Under the pieces are notes generated by a model. It made no database searches. It was not told the origin of the DNA and saw nothing but the letters and a program-made list of their open reading frames with translations. A DNA stretch of 51,414 nucleotides from Fibrobacteria bacterium (GTDB lineage Bacteria; Fibrobacterota; Fibrobacteria; UBA11236): NCBI GenBank assembly GCA_025360005.1, contig JANYDA010000028.1, positions 1-51,414 on the forward strand, written 5' to 3'. Below are positions 8,643-18,000 of the stretch, piece after piece. The position numbers and the translations under genes are program-made. The first letter of the stretch is position 1, and each line of letters opens with the position of its first letter.

Positions 8643-9730
8643 AATCCGGCCCGGGAGCCCGCGGCCAGGCAGCCCGGGGTCTTGCAATCCGCGCTCCCAG
8701 GGCCGGGGGCCCGTTCTCCGGCCTGATCGGATTCCTGATCCTGATCGGTTCCCTGGTACCGCGCCCCTCCGTGCATGCGGGGAGCATGAGCGCGGCCCTG
8801 GCGGTGAAGCCCCCGGGTAACCTGGCCGATACCTCCAAGGCCAAGCCTGCCGACAAGCCCGCGGCGGCCGATGCAAGCGGAGCTCCCGCGGCCAAGTCAG
8901 GAGCCGTTCCCGCCGCGCCGGCGCCCAAAGCCGCCGTCATTCCGGCCAGGTCGCGCATCCCGGACACGCAAAAGGATTTCTGCAATTTCCTCTGGGGATG
9001 TTCATTGCCCGTGCCGAGCGGCTATTGCCCCGATCCCTCCGCGCTGGAAAAACCCAAGTTTGCCTACGATAGCACACGCTGCCGGGAGGGCCGCACGCTT
9101 ACGGCTCGCGGCGTAGGCCCGTCCCATCCGTTGCTCGGGTATAACCTGTACCGCTTCCTGGGCATGGAATACCGCATCGTATATACGGTCGAAGATGAAT
9201 TGCCCATCAGCGAGGCCCGGTTGGCCTATTTACTGGCGGATCTGCCGCTTTCGGCGCGCCTGGTAAGCCATTTCCAGAAGGAGCCCTATACCGCGGAATA
9301 TACGGATGCGCAGCGCACCCATTTCAAGGGCAGCAAAGGCAAACATCTGCGCGGGGACGCCGCGCTGATTTCCGGTTCTTCGGATGAGAGGCGTCTGTTC
9401 TATTTCGGGTACGGCGTGGCCACCTTGGCATGGTGGACATTGCGCGGACCGGTGCTGATGGAGTTTTCCTATCTACCGGCGCCAGGCAAGGAAAAAGTCC
9501 TCAAGTACGATATGAAGCTGCTGGTGTTCCCCGGCAACGGCGTCATCAACGGCATCATGAACCTGGGGCTTTTCAAAAAAGTGGTGCTTGGCAAAGTGCG
9601 GGACGTGCTGACCGATATCACGGAAACGGCCCAGAAACTGGCCGGGGGCGGTTCCGCGGAGATCCTGGCCAGCCGGGATTGGACGGCGGAAGAGAAGAAG
9701 AAGATTGAAATTTTTTTAAGATTGCCCTGA
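8639..9730 (+). CDS. Exported protein of unknown function
   Basis: I do not recognise this 363-residue protein. It begins with a long basic stretch and a hydrophobic segment (LIGFLILIGSLVP, about residues 29-41) ending near VHAG, so it is probably exported. Residues 50-100 are an Ala/Pro/Lys-rich linker like those in the two M16 proteins. The remaining 260 residues look folded, with four cysteines in the first part (DFCNFLWGCSLPVPSGYC and STRC) that could form disulfides in the periplasm, and a hydrophobic stretch around VATLAWWTLRGPVLMEF. The ATG overlaps the fabF stop (ATGA), so it is co-expressed with fabF. A polyester- or lipid-related envelope role is possible from the neighbour alone, but nothing in the protein shows it. 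Confidence 0.8.
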   Translation: MKSGPGARGQAARGLAIRAPRAGGPFSGLIGFLILIGSLVPRPSVHAGSMSAALAVKPPGNLADTSKAKPADKPAAADASGAPAAKSGAVPAAPAPKAAVIPARSRIPDTQKDFCNFLWGCSLPVPSGYCPDPSALEKPKFAYDSTRCREGRTLTARGVGPSHPLLGYNLYRFLGMEYRIVYTVEDELPISEARLAYLLADLPLSARLVSHFQKEPYTAEYTDAQRTHFKGSKGKHLRGDAALISGSSDERRLFYFGYGVATLAWWTLRGPVLMEFSYLPAPGKEKVLKYDMKLLVFPGNGVINGIMNLGLFKKVVLGKVRDVLTDITETAQKLAGGGSAEILASRDWTAEEKKKIEIFLRLP

Positions 9731-9785
9731 GAAGAGAGGTTAGGCTTGATGGGGATTGAAAGCGGGCGTTCCATAGCAATGATTG

Positions 9786-9880
9786 GTCGGGCGTCGGGCG
9801 TCGGGCGTCGGGCGGAGAAACCAGGGAACTCGCGGAGCATGCTCCGGAGCGTTTTTTCCGCCCGACGCCCGACGCCCGAC
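9786..9880. repeat. Heptamer inverted-array element, GC-rich copy (A)
   Basis: Four perfect tandem GTCGGGC units at 9786-9813, a 46-base spacer, and three perfect GCCCGAC units at 9860-9880, the exact inverted complement. The match extends inward: GGAGAAA after the left array against TTTTTCC before the right. The spacer holds a perfect 14-bp palindrome CGGAGCATGCTCCG at 9833-9846. It fills most of the 215-base gap between the unknown exported protein and the methyltransferase. The whole region could fold into one long hairpin. Same architecture as the AT-rich copies further right, with a different heptamer. Confidence 0.85.
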
Positions 9881-9945
9881 GAAACGCCTCTCCAAAGCTC
9901 CGCTCCCCATGGTCGCGCCAACCTTCTCCTACAAGGCTCCCTCCC

Positions 9946-10611
9946 TTGACCGACTCCGTAGCCCCCGAGCCGCTGGATCAATACGCTTTCAAACTCACCG
10001 GGCATCGCCGCGCTCTCCTCAAGTCCGTCGTCGATCGGCGCATCAGGCATTTCACCATGGTGTTGGAGGATTTGAAGGATCCGCATAATATCAGCGCCGT
10101 CATCCGCACCAGCGAAGTGTTCGGCTTCCAGGACGTGCACGTGATTTCCGAAGTGAATCCCTATCGCGTGGGACGATCGGTCTTGAAGGGAAGCTACAAA
10201 TGGCTGGACATCTATTCCTATTCCAAGCGGGCTCGCTGCCTGCAGGGCTTGAAGGAAAAAGGCTATCGCATCGCCGTGGCATCCACGGCGCCCAGCTCAT
10301 TGCCCTTCGATGAAATCGATCTGGGCAAGCCCACCGCGTTCTACCTGGGTTCCGAGACCATGGGTAACCATCCGGATACCCTGGCTGCGGCGGACATCCG
10401 CTTCCGCATCCCGCAATACGGACTGACGGAAAGCATGAACGTTTCGGTATGCGCCGGGGTCATCATCGCCAACCTGGATCGCTGGCTCAAGGATCATGGG
10501 CGGGAGAATTTCCGCTTATCCCAGGCGGACCGGGAGGCGCTGCTGGCGACGTTCTATGAACGGAGCGCGGTCGGGGTAGACCGGAATTCGCCCATCCACT
10601 TCGTGGATTGA
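9946..10611 (+). CDS. TrmH/SpoU-family RNA 2'-O-methyltransferase
   Basis: SPOUT-fold methyltransferase, 221 residues, using S-adenosylmethionine to methylate a ribose 2'-OH; the closest match by motif order is TrmH, which makes Gm18 in tRNA. Motif 1 is DPHNISAVIRTSEVFG near residue 45, motif 2 FYLGSETMGN near 127, and motif 3 YGLTESMNVSVCAGVIIANL near 160, which forms the trefoil knot and cofactor pocket. The C-terminal helix after the knot (RLSQADREALLATFYER) is also TrmH-like. The start is TTG at 9946, the first start in the coding frame; the preceding sequence has only a weak AAGG. It is transcribed alone, between element A and a convergent reductase gene. A 23S rRNA target is the alternative. 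Confidence 0.9.
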   Translation: MTDSVAPEPLDQYAFKLTGHRRALLKSVVDRRIRHFTMVLEDLKDPHNISAVIRTSEVFGFQDVHVISEVNPYRVGRSVLKGSYKWLDIYSYSKRARCLQGLKEKGYRIAVASTAPSSLPFDEIDLGKPTAFYLGSETMGNHPDTLAAADIRFRIPQYGLTESMNVSVCAGVIIANLDRWLKDHGRENFRLSQADREALLATFYERSAVGVDRNSPIHFVD

Positions 10612-10626
10612 TCCCATCGGCCCCCG

Positions 10627-10640
10627 GTCCGCCGCCGGAC
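10627..10640. terminator. Short hairpin between convergent genes
   Basis: GTCCG pairs with CGGAC around a CCGC loop in the 42-base gap between the stops of the methyltransferase (+) and the aldo/keto reductase (-). The stem is GC-rich but has no T-tract on either side, so a bidirectional terminator is only a possibility. Confidence 0.3.
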
Positions 10641-10653
10641 GGCCCGCTATCCC

Positions 10654-11634
10654 TTACCAGTTATCCCCGTACCAGATGCTCCGCCGCCAGAAATGCGTGC
10701 GGAGTTCCTTCAGCAATTCCGGCGGCAACTCCGGCAATTCCGAGACGGCCAGGTTCATCTCCGCCTGGGCCACGTTGCGGATGCCGGCGATGACGGTGCT
10801 GACGCCGGGATGGGACATCGCGAACTTAAGCGCGGCCTGGGGCAAGGTGTAGCCCGAGCCGGCCACGTCGGCCCTGATTTTTTCGACGCGATCCACCACC
10901 CGGCCCAGCCGATCCCCGCGGAAATAGTCCGCGCGGAAATCGCCCTTGGGGAATACCGTCTCGCGCGTGAACTTGCCCGTAAGCGCGCCCTCGTCGAAGG
11001 CCATGCGCACGATGATGCCCACGCCGTGCTCTTGGGCGGCGGGCAGGATTTCCGCGGCCGGATCCTGCTCGAAGAGATTGTATATGACCTGCACGGAATC
11101 GACCCAGCCGTTGCGGATCAGATCCACCACGCAATTCTGATCATGCTCCGGCGTGGACACGCCGATCAAGCGGATCTTTCCTTCCTGCTTCAGCTGGCGC
11201 AGGGTTTCGAAAGGCCGGGGGTCCTTGTTCCACGCGCGCGACCAGCAATGCAATTGCAGGATGTCGATACAATCCGTTTGCAGGCTGCGCAGGCGCTTTT
11301 CCACGTTGGCCCGCAGGTAGGCCGGGGAGAAGGCGATCTCGGGGGGATCGTACGGGGAAGGGGGCCATGACCCGGCTTCCGGCGGGGTCTTGGTGGCCAC
11401 TATCAGATCGCCTTTCCATTCCTTGCGGAAGCGGGCGATGATGGCTTCGCTTTTGCCTTCGCCGTACACTTGCGCGGTATCGATGAAGTTGGCTCCCAGT
11501 TCCGCGGCCCTATGCAGGGCCTTGATGGATTCGCCATCGTCCTGCGTGCCCCACCAGGCCTCGCCCAGGGCCCAGGCCCCGAATCCCACTTCGGACACGC
11601 GTAAACCGGTTTTTCCGAAACCCCTCGACTTCAT
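10654..11634 (-). CDS. Aldo/keto reductase
   Basis: NADPH-dependent oxidoreductase of the AKR superfamily, 326 residues, cytoplasmic, with a TIM-barrel fold. The catalytic tetrad is visible: Asp in NFIDTAQ, Tyr in QVYGEGKSE, Lys in LIVATKTP and His in ILQLHCW. The cofactor-binding end includes STVIAGIRN. The ATG at 11634 begins [19 protein letters not shown], the usual AKR start, with GGAGGG just ahead; a longer frame reaching 11772 adds a non-conserved tail that overlaps the leuS promoter region and is rejected. It is divergent from leuS and convergent with the methyltransferase, so it is probably monocistronic. The substrate is unknown. It resembles the group of general aldehyde/ketone reductases often annotated as YajO/Tas-like. 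Confidence 0.93.
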   Translation of the reverse strand: MKSRGFGKTGLRVSEVGFGAWALGEAWWGTQDDGESIKALHRAAELGANFIDTAQVYGEGKSEAIIARFRKEWKGDLIVATKTPPEAGSWPPSPYDPPEIAFSPAYLRANVEKRLRSLQTDCIDILQLHCWSRAWNKDPRPFETLRQLKQEGKIRLIGVSTPEHDQNCVVDLIRNGWVDSVQVIYNLFEQDPAAEILPAAQEHGVGIIVRMAFDEGALTGKFTRETVFPKGDFRADYFRGDRLGRVVDRVEKIRADVAGSGYTLPQAALKFAMSHPGVSTVIAGIRNVAQAEMNLAVSELPELPPELLKELRTHFWRRSIWYGDNW

Positions 11635-11661
11635 CCACCCTCCAAGATTGCGGCTGTTTGC

Positions 11662-11669
11662 CAAAGGTA
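11662..11669 (-). promoter_or_regulatory. Candidate promoter/operator of aldo/keto reductase
   Basis: On the minus strand this reads TACCTTTG, an exact TAnnTTTG, 27 bases before the reductase ATG. It lies inside an inverted repeat, GTTTGC at 11656-11661 and GCAAAC at 11670-11675 (8-base gap), which could be an operator covering the promoter. No -33 element is evident. Confidence 0.35.
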
Positions 11670-11747
11670 GCAAACGGCTTCCCCCCGGCTCCGGCAGCGG
11701 GCCGGCGTCCTTGGGAGATTGCTTGTCTTTCCCGTCCGGGCACTTGC

Positions 11748-11755
11748 TATCTTTC
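11748..11755 (+). promoter_or_regulatory. Candidate leuS promoter element
   Basis: TATCTTTC lies 25 bases before the leuS start and follows TCCGGGCACTTGC. Nearly the same block (TCCGGGCAACTTTCT then TATCTTTTG) precedes nuoA. A TTG sits about 20 bases upstream, as in TTTG-N19-TAnnTTTG promoters. It is inferred from the shared pattern. Confidence 0.35.
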
Positions 11756-11780
11756 CACAAAACCAACAGCAAGGCATGAC

Positions 11781-14327
11781 GTGTCCAGGTATAATCCCAA
11801 ATCGGTAGAGCCCAAGTGGCAGCAGTATTGGCTCCAGAACAAGACCTTCAAGGCCACCATGGCGCCGGGAAAACCCAAATTCTACGCCCTGGACATGTTC
11901 CCCTATCCTTCCGCCAACGGCCTGCACGTGGGCCATCCGGAAGGCTGGACCGCCACGGACATCGTCTGCCGCTATAAGCGCATGCGCGGATTCAACGTCC
12001 TCCATCCCATGGGCTGGGACGCCTTCGGCCTTCCCGCCGAACAGCATGCCATCAAGACCGGCACCCATCCCGCCGTCACCACCCTGGACAATATCAACAA
12101 CTTCCGCCGCCAAACGCAAGCGCTCGGATTCTCGTACGATTGGGAGCGCGAGATCAGCACCACCGATCCGGCCTATTTCAAGTGGACGCAGTGGATCTTC
12201 AAGCAGCTCTTCGAGAGCTTCTACGATTCCAAAGCCGATAAGGCCATGCCCATCGCCAAGCTGCCCATCCCCGCGGACGTGACGGGCGAAGCCGCCATCC
12301 GCAAATACTGGGACTCGCAACGGCTGGCCTACATTTCCGAGAATCCGGTCTGGTGGTGCCAGGAATTGGGCACCGTGCTCGCCAACGAAGAGGTGATGGA
12401 CGGCAAGTCGGAACGCGGGAGTTACCCGTGCGTGCGCCGCCCCATGCGGCAATGGGTCTTGCGCATCACCGCTTACGCGGAAAGGCTCATCAAGGATTTG
12501 GACGGTTTGGATTGGCCCGATTCCATCAAGCTGATGCAGAAGAACTGGGTGGGCAAGTCCACGGGCGCGGAAGTGCGCTTCCAGGTGGAGGGCCAGAGCG
12601 AACCGTTGGTGGTCTTCACCACGCGGCCGGATACGCTTTTCGGTTCCACCTACATGGTGGTGGCGCCGGAGCACCCCATCCTGGAAACCATCATCGCCCC
12701 GGACCGCAGGGCCGCCCTGGAGGCCTATCGCAAGGCGGCGGGCAGCAAATCCGATCTGGAACGCGGGCTGGACAAAGAGAAGACGGGGGTGGACACGGGC
12801 GCTTTCGCCGTCAATCCCGTCACGGGAAAAAAGATCCCCATCTGGACTTCCGACTACGTGATGATGGGCTACGGTACGGGCGCCATCATGGCCGTGCCGG
12901 CGCATGATGAGCGTGACTACGCTTTCGCCAAGACTTTCGGCCTGCCCATCGTCGAGGTAATCCGGGGCGGGGACATTTCCAAGGAAGCTTTCACGGGCGA
13001 TGGCGCGCTGATCAATTCCGGTTTCCTGGACGGACTGGACGTGGAAAAATCCAAGGCCGCCATTATCGAGTGGTTGGAGGGGAAAAAGCTGGGCAAGGCC
13101 CGCGTGCAATACCGGCTGCGCGATTGGCTGTTCTCCCGGCAGCGCTACTGGGGCGAACCGTTCCCGCTGGTGCATACCGCGGATGGCGTGGAGTCCCTCC
13201 CGGATTCGGAGTTGCCGCTGACGCTTCCGGAAATGGAAGACTATAAACCCACAGGCACCTTCGAGCCGCCCCTGGCCAAAGCCAAGCATTGGCAGGCCTA
13301 CCAGGGTCCCGCCGGGGCGCCGCCGGGGGGGCCGCACGCGGGCCGCCGCGAGCTGAACACCATGCCCCAATGGGCCGGTTCCAGCTGGTATTTCCTGCGC
13401 TTCATCGATCCGGCAAACGACCAGGAACCCTGGTCGCGGGAAGCCGAAAAGTACTGGATGCCGGTGGACCTTTACATCGGCGGCGCCGAGCATGCCGTCC
13501 TCCATCTGCTGTACTCCCGTTTCTGGCAGAAGGTACTGTTCGATCTGGGCCATGTATCCACCTCCGAGCCTTTCCAGAAGCTGGTCAACCAGGGATTGAT
13601 CCTGGGCGAGGACGGCGAGAAGATGTCCAAGTCCCGCGGCAACGTGGTCAATCCCGATGACGTGGTGGAACGCTACGGCGCGGATTCCATGCGCCTGTAC
13701 GAGATGTTCATGGGTCCTTTGGAACGGCAGAAGCCCTGGCAAACCGCCGGCATCGAAGGCCTGTGGCGCTTCCTCAACAAGGTCTGGCGCGCCACCCTGG
13801 GCGACGACCGCGTCCAGGTCAGGATCGTCAATGATCCGCCGCCTGCCCATCTCGTCAAACGTTGCCATCAGACCATCAAGAAGGTCACGGACGATATCGA
13901 AGCCCTGCGCTTCAACACGGCCATTTCCCAGCTGATGATCTTCGTGGGGGAACTGGGCGAGGATCTGGAAAAATCCGGCGTGGCCTATCGCGAGACTTCC
14001 GAGATCCTGGTGAAGCTGGTGTCCCCGTTCGCGCCGCATATCGCGGAGGAGATCTGGGAGGCGCTCGGCCACCGTTACAGCCTGGCCTATGCGCCGTGGC
14101 CCATCCATAATGAAGCGCTGATGGCGGAGGACGCGGTCAATGTGGTATTCCAGACCAACGGCAAGGTACGCGTGGAACAGGAAGTGCCCAAAGGCCTGAC
14201 CAGGGAAGCGCTGGAAAAGCTGGCGCGCAACCATCCCAGGTTCACGCCCTACCTGGACGCCGCCGAGGTCATCAAGGTGATCGCCGTGCCGGACAAGCTG
14301 GTCAACTTCGTGGTCAAACCGAAATAA
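11781..14327 (+). CDS. leuS: Leucyl-tRNA synthetase
   Basis: Class I aminoacyl-tRNA synthetase charging tRNA-Leu, 848 residues, cytoplasmic and essential. The N-terminus [16 protein letters not shown] is typical. The HIGH motif reads HVGH at residues 49-52. The CP1 editing domain, which removes misactivated amino acids, has [19 protein letters not shown], and KMSKS is at 614-618. [16 protein letters not shown] is the conserved stretch before the second Rossmann half. The C-terminal anticodon-binding and tRNA-binding domains are present. A short Gly/Pro-rich insert ([13 protein letters not shown]) precedes NTMPQ. The start is GTG at 11781, with AAGG six bases ahead and the expected N-terminus; upstream frame extension gives no conserved sequence. 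rdgB follows after 17 bases. Confidence 0.97.
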   Translation: MSRYNPKSVEPKWQQYWLQNKTFKATMAPGKPKFYALDMFPYPSANGLHVGHPEGWTATDIVCRYKRMRGFNVLHPMGWDAFGLPAEQHAIKTGTHPAVTTLDNINNFRRQTQALGFSYDWEREISTTDPAYFKWTQWIFKQLFESFYDSKADKAMPIAKLPIPADVTGEAAIRKYWDSQRLAYISENPVWWCQELGTVLANEEVMDGKSERGSYPCVRRPMRQWVLRITAYAERLIKDLDGLDWPDSIKLMQKNWVGKSTGAEVRFQVEGQSEPLVVFTTRPDTLFGSTYMVVAPEHPILETIIAPDRRAALEAYRKAAGSKSDLERGLDKEKTGVDTGAFAVNPVTGKKIPIWTSDYVMMGYGTGAIMAVPAHDERDYAFAKTFGLPIVEVIRGGDISKEAFTGDGALINSGFLDGLDVEKSKAAIIEWLEGKKLGKARVQYRLRDWLFSRQRYWGEPFPLVHTADGVESLPDSELPLTLPEMEDYKPTGTFEPPLAKAKHWQAYQGPAGAPPGGPHAGRRELNTMPQWAGSSWYFLRFIDPANDQEPWSREAEKYWMPVDLYIGGAEHAVLHLLYSRFWQKVLFDLGHVSTSEPFQKLVNQGLILGEDGEKMSKSRGNVVNPDDVVERYGADSMRLYEMFMGPLERQKPWQTAGIEGLWRFLNKVWRATLGDDRVQVRIVNDPPPAHLVKRCHQTIKKVTDDIEALRFNTAISQLMIFVGELGEDLEKSGVAYRETSEILVKLVSPFAPHIAEEIWEALGHRYSLAYAPWPIHNEALMAEDAVNVVFQTNGKVRVEQEVPKGLTREALEKLARNHPRFTPYLDAAEVIKVIAVPDKLVNFVVKPK

Positions 14328-14344
14328 CCGGGTCTCGCCTCGCC

Positions 14345-15001
14345 ATGACCCCGGTTTCCGTTCCGCCCGCCCGCCCCCTGGTGATCGCCACCGGCAATCG
14401 CGGCAAAGTCGCCGAGTTCCAAACCCTGCTGGCCCCGGCGGGCTTCACCCTGCTCCTGCCCGCGGATCTGGGATTTTCCGGCGAGGTGGAAGAGACGGGG
14501 GATACCTTCGCGGCCAATGCCTTCCTCAAAGCCAATGCCTTGGCCGCCGTAAGTCCGCATCCCGTGCTCGCCGATGACAGCGGCCTTCAGGTGGATGCCC
14601 TGGACGGGGCGCCGGGAGTGTACTCTGCGCGTTACGCTTCGGCGCTGGATTGTTTCGATGCTTCCGGGCAACCCCTGCCGCAGCCCACAGCCAACCGGGC
14701 CAAGCTGCTCAAAGCCATGGAAGGCAAGCGGGATCGCCGAGCCCGCTTCCGCTGCGTGCTTTGCTATCTCATCCCCGGCCGGGACGCCGCCTTTTTCGAG
14801 GGCGTTTGCGAAGGGGAGATCACGAGGGAGGAACGCGGAGAGTCCGGTTTCGGCTATGACCCGCTTTTCATCCCGCAGGGGCAAGCTAAAACCTTCGCGG
14901 AACTCCCCGGAGGGATCAAGGACGGCTTGAGCCATCGCGGCAAAGCGGTGGCATTGTTCCTGAAAGCCCTGGCGGAAAATCCCGCCCGCGGGCTTACTTA
15001 A
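14345..15001 (+). CDS. rdgB: Non-canonical purine NTP pyrophosphatase (RdgB/HAM1)
   Basis: House-cleaning nucleotide hydrolase, 218 residues, cytoplasmic; it converts ITP, dITP and XTP to monophosphates so that they are not built into DNA or RNA. The substrate loop is ATGNRGKVAEFQTLL near residue 15, the catalytic metal-binding segment is LADDSGLQVDALDGAPGVYSARYA near 75, and SGFGYDPLFIP followed by SHRGKA near the C-terminus are family signatures. The N-terminus is a few residues longer than in most homologues. It is probably co-transcribed with leuS (17-base gap). Its last eight bases overlap the 3' end of the large convergent surface-protein gene, so no separate terminator fits between them. 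Confidence 0.95.
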   Translation: MTPVSVPPARPLVIATGNRGKVAEFQTLLAPAGFTLLLPADLGFSGEVEETGDTFAANAFLKANALAAVSPHPVLADDSGLQVDALDGAPGVYSARYASALDCFDASGQPLPQPTANRAKLLKAMEGKRDRRARFRCVLCYLIPGRDAAFFEGVCEGEITREERGESGFGYDPLFIPQGQAKTFAELPGGIKDGLSHRGKAVALFLKALAENPARGLT

Positions 15002-18000
15002 ACCTCACCACGCCCGTTCTCGTGTACATGACCTCGGACTTCTTGGACTTCTCCAGGAAGACGAAGGCCACCTTCCATACATAGACGCCGTTGCCCACCT
15101 TGTCGCCATGTTCATCCTTCATGTCCCAGACCAGGAAGCTGACCTGGCCGTTGTTGGTGGCGCGCCAGGGATTCTTATCTTCGCCGTTGCCGCCATAGGC
15201 CTGTTCCATGTTCCGGACGAAATGCCCCAGGTTGTCGAAGATGCGGATGTTGGCCTTATAGGCGCCGGATGAGATCACCTGCACGGCGCTGATGTTTACC
15301 GGCATGGGTTGCGGCGTCGCCACTTCCGGTCTCCGGTCGCCGGCCTGGGGATTATCGAAATCCTTGGCGACAGTGGAGAGCGAGCCGACCGGGTCGTTGG
15401 GATCGAAGCCGTACGGCGGCACCCAGGAGATGACCCAGGTATTGCTCCCCGCTTCCTTGGGATTGCTCCATACGCCCGTCTCCCCGTCCCGCTTGTCATT
15501 GGTGCTGATGATGAATCCCGGCGTCGAGGGATCAAGCCCAGCCACCGGGGGGAAGCCCCGGAATTCGCGGATGACCAGATTGGGATTCTCGCCGGTCAGT
15601 TCCACTCCCAACCGCCCCGGGCGGTTGTCCACCAGATCCGTGTAGCGGCCGTTCGCCTCCAGGAAAATGCAGTCCTTTACCAACGGGCTTTGCGAATCGG
15701 GCGCGTTGTCCACGATGACCGTCCAGGTAAGCCCATCCGGGGAAACCGCGGGCTGGCTGAACATGGGGACCGGATTGGAGGTGGGGTATTCCGAACAGCC
15801 TTTGGAGAAGCGCAGCAGGCTGTTGAAGTCCCCGCTGGTCTTGATCTTTTCGGAAACCGTGATGACCAAGGTATCCGGGAAGAACCGTTTCTCCGTTGTC
15901 GTCACGCTGTAGCTTTGCAGGCTGGAAGGGTGCTTGATGGCGGCCACCACTACCGGCCCCACCGAGTCCGCCAGGTTGGCCTTCTGGCCGCCGAAGATAT
16001 TGTCATCGGGGAAATGCCCATAGGGTAGGGGTTTGCCGGCCGGGATGTCCGTGAGATTGGCCCCGAATTGCGAGGCGGTGAAGTCCGCGACGACGATGGT
16101 GGAATCCGATCCCGGTTTGAAGGAGAGCATGGAATGTTCCGCCTTGCGCTTGAAGTCCGGGCCTTGCTGGTTCCAGAACACTTCGTCCAGGCTGGAAGGC
16201 AGGACGGACAGCTTATGGTCGAATACGAAATAGGCATGATCGGCGCGCCCGTTCTCGTCTTCGTCCTTGATATAGGCCCGCGCCACCAGGTCATAGCTGG
16301 AAAGCAGGGACAGGTCAGCCGTGGCCGTGGCGCCGGAGACGGTGGCCGAACCCGATACCAGCACCTGGTTGATGCGGTTGGACAAAGTGAGGCGCGCTTC
16401 CAGCAACTTGTTTTCCTTGACGGGATCCGCGCTCAGGAACTTATACCCCACCTTTACCGTGAACTTGCCGGTGAGGATCCCCGTTTCCACCGCGCGGAAG
16501 GTTTCCTGTTCGCCTTGGGCCGTGGTCAGGATCACATCGATGGTATCGACCCTGTCGCGGGTGGGGCTCTTGCCCTCCACTATGACCAGGAAATCACCGG
16601 TCTGCGCATCGGATGCGGAGGTGATGGCGGAGCTGTCCTTGCTGGCGGCGAAATACATGCGGGGGACGCTTTCATCGGACCACTTCACGTCGCCCGAGCG
16701 GAGCGTCAGGTAAACCGGATCCACGTAGTTTACGGTCAGAACGTCCGCGTCGCGGCATACCAGAAGCGCATCGGTCTTGTCCACGCTGTTGCCGGTCAAC
16801 TCGCCCTTGTCCAAGGGGGGCTGGATGGCGTATGCGCCGCCGTTCCAGATCAGGATGACCTTGGCCACCTTGTCGCCGGATTGCGCGCAAGTGACGGACG
16901 CTTCGATGCCGGCGTTCCCGGACTTGGTGAATTGCTGATCACGGATAACGATGTCCACCTTGTCGGTTTTGCGGTCCACGGCTTTGCCGGAGGTATCCCG
17001 GATCACGATTTCCGCCGGCTGATCGGGATAGGCGATCACCAGGTTGTCGGAAATCTCCGCGCCCGCCGCCGCGCCCGCGTTGTCGTGGGGTTGCGCGTAG
17101 GCCCTCAACTCGCCGCGGTAATAGGCCTCCAGGGTATCGTTGCCGTTACGGGGGGATGCCTTGTCGGCCAGGGCCAGGGACCCTTCCCAGACACCGCGCG
17201 AGGCCGTGGAGTCTTTCAGCGTAAGCACCACGGATTCCAGATCCGCGCCCACGGAATCGCCGGATTTGCGGTTGAGCAATTCCAGGCGCACGGTCATGGT
17301 GCGGACCAGGGCGGCGATGCCGGGGTTCCAATCGTCGGAGTAGCGGAGGTAAACCTTGCCCTTGTCGGGGCTCCATACTTCCGTGGCCGGCACCACCTTG
17401 CCGTTCTCGTCGATGAATTCCAGGCCGGCGGATTCCTGCACGCCCTGGGCGAAGCCCGCGTCCCCGCGGTAGTCCGTCAGGTAAACGGGGTCGGTGAATA
17501 CCGCCTTCAATTGATCGCCCGCGGCGGCGACCTGGATGATATTATCGGCCTTGCTCTTGGAGCCCGTACCCACCGGGGCCTTGGCGGAGAACACGCCGGG
17601 CGAGAGTTCGCTCAGGCTAAGGGTTTCCCGATCGCCGCTTCCGTCCGCAGAAGTCACCAGCACCGTGTAGGCCAAAGCGGGATCGCGGGGCCGGGTCTTG
17701 ACCACGATGAAGATGCTGTCCTGGCCCGACGGGTACTCGGTGATCTTGGGGCCGTTCTCAGTGGCGGAGAAATAAACCTGAGCGTCCACGATGGCGGGCT
17801 TGATCACCAGGGTGTCCGCGGCTATGTCCGCCGGGTTGAAGGGATTGACCCAGCTTACGATCAAGGTGTCCGTGCCGATGGCTTCAATGGTGTCGTTCCC
17901 GGGGGCTTTCGCGGACGGATGCCGCAGCGGGACCAGCGCCGAAAGCTCGAACGCGCTGCCCAGGGATCCGATGTTTCCCAGGATAACGGTCTCCGCGTCC

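Noticed and set aside
9786-9880. CRISPR array
   Set aside because: Units are 7 bp, directly adjacent without spacers, and inverted in the second half; no cas gene is present.
9852-9880. Intrinsic terminator for the gene at 8639
   Set aside because: The T-run lies inside the element and before the right array rather than after a hairpin; the structure is better explained as the repeat element.
9746-10088. Short frames running through element A
   Set aside because: They translate the GTCGGGC array into RASGVGRR-like repeats and have no conserved sequence.
11631-14234. 867-residue frame antisense to leuS
   Set aside because: Shadow of the high-GC leuS coding frame; no family motif, and leuS is unmistakable.
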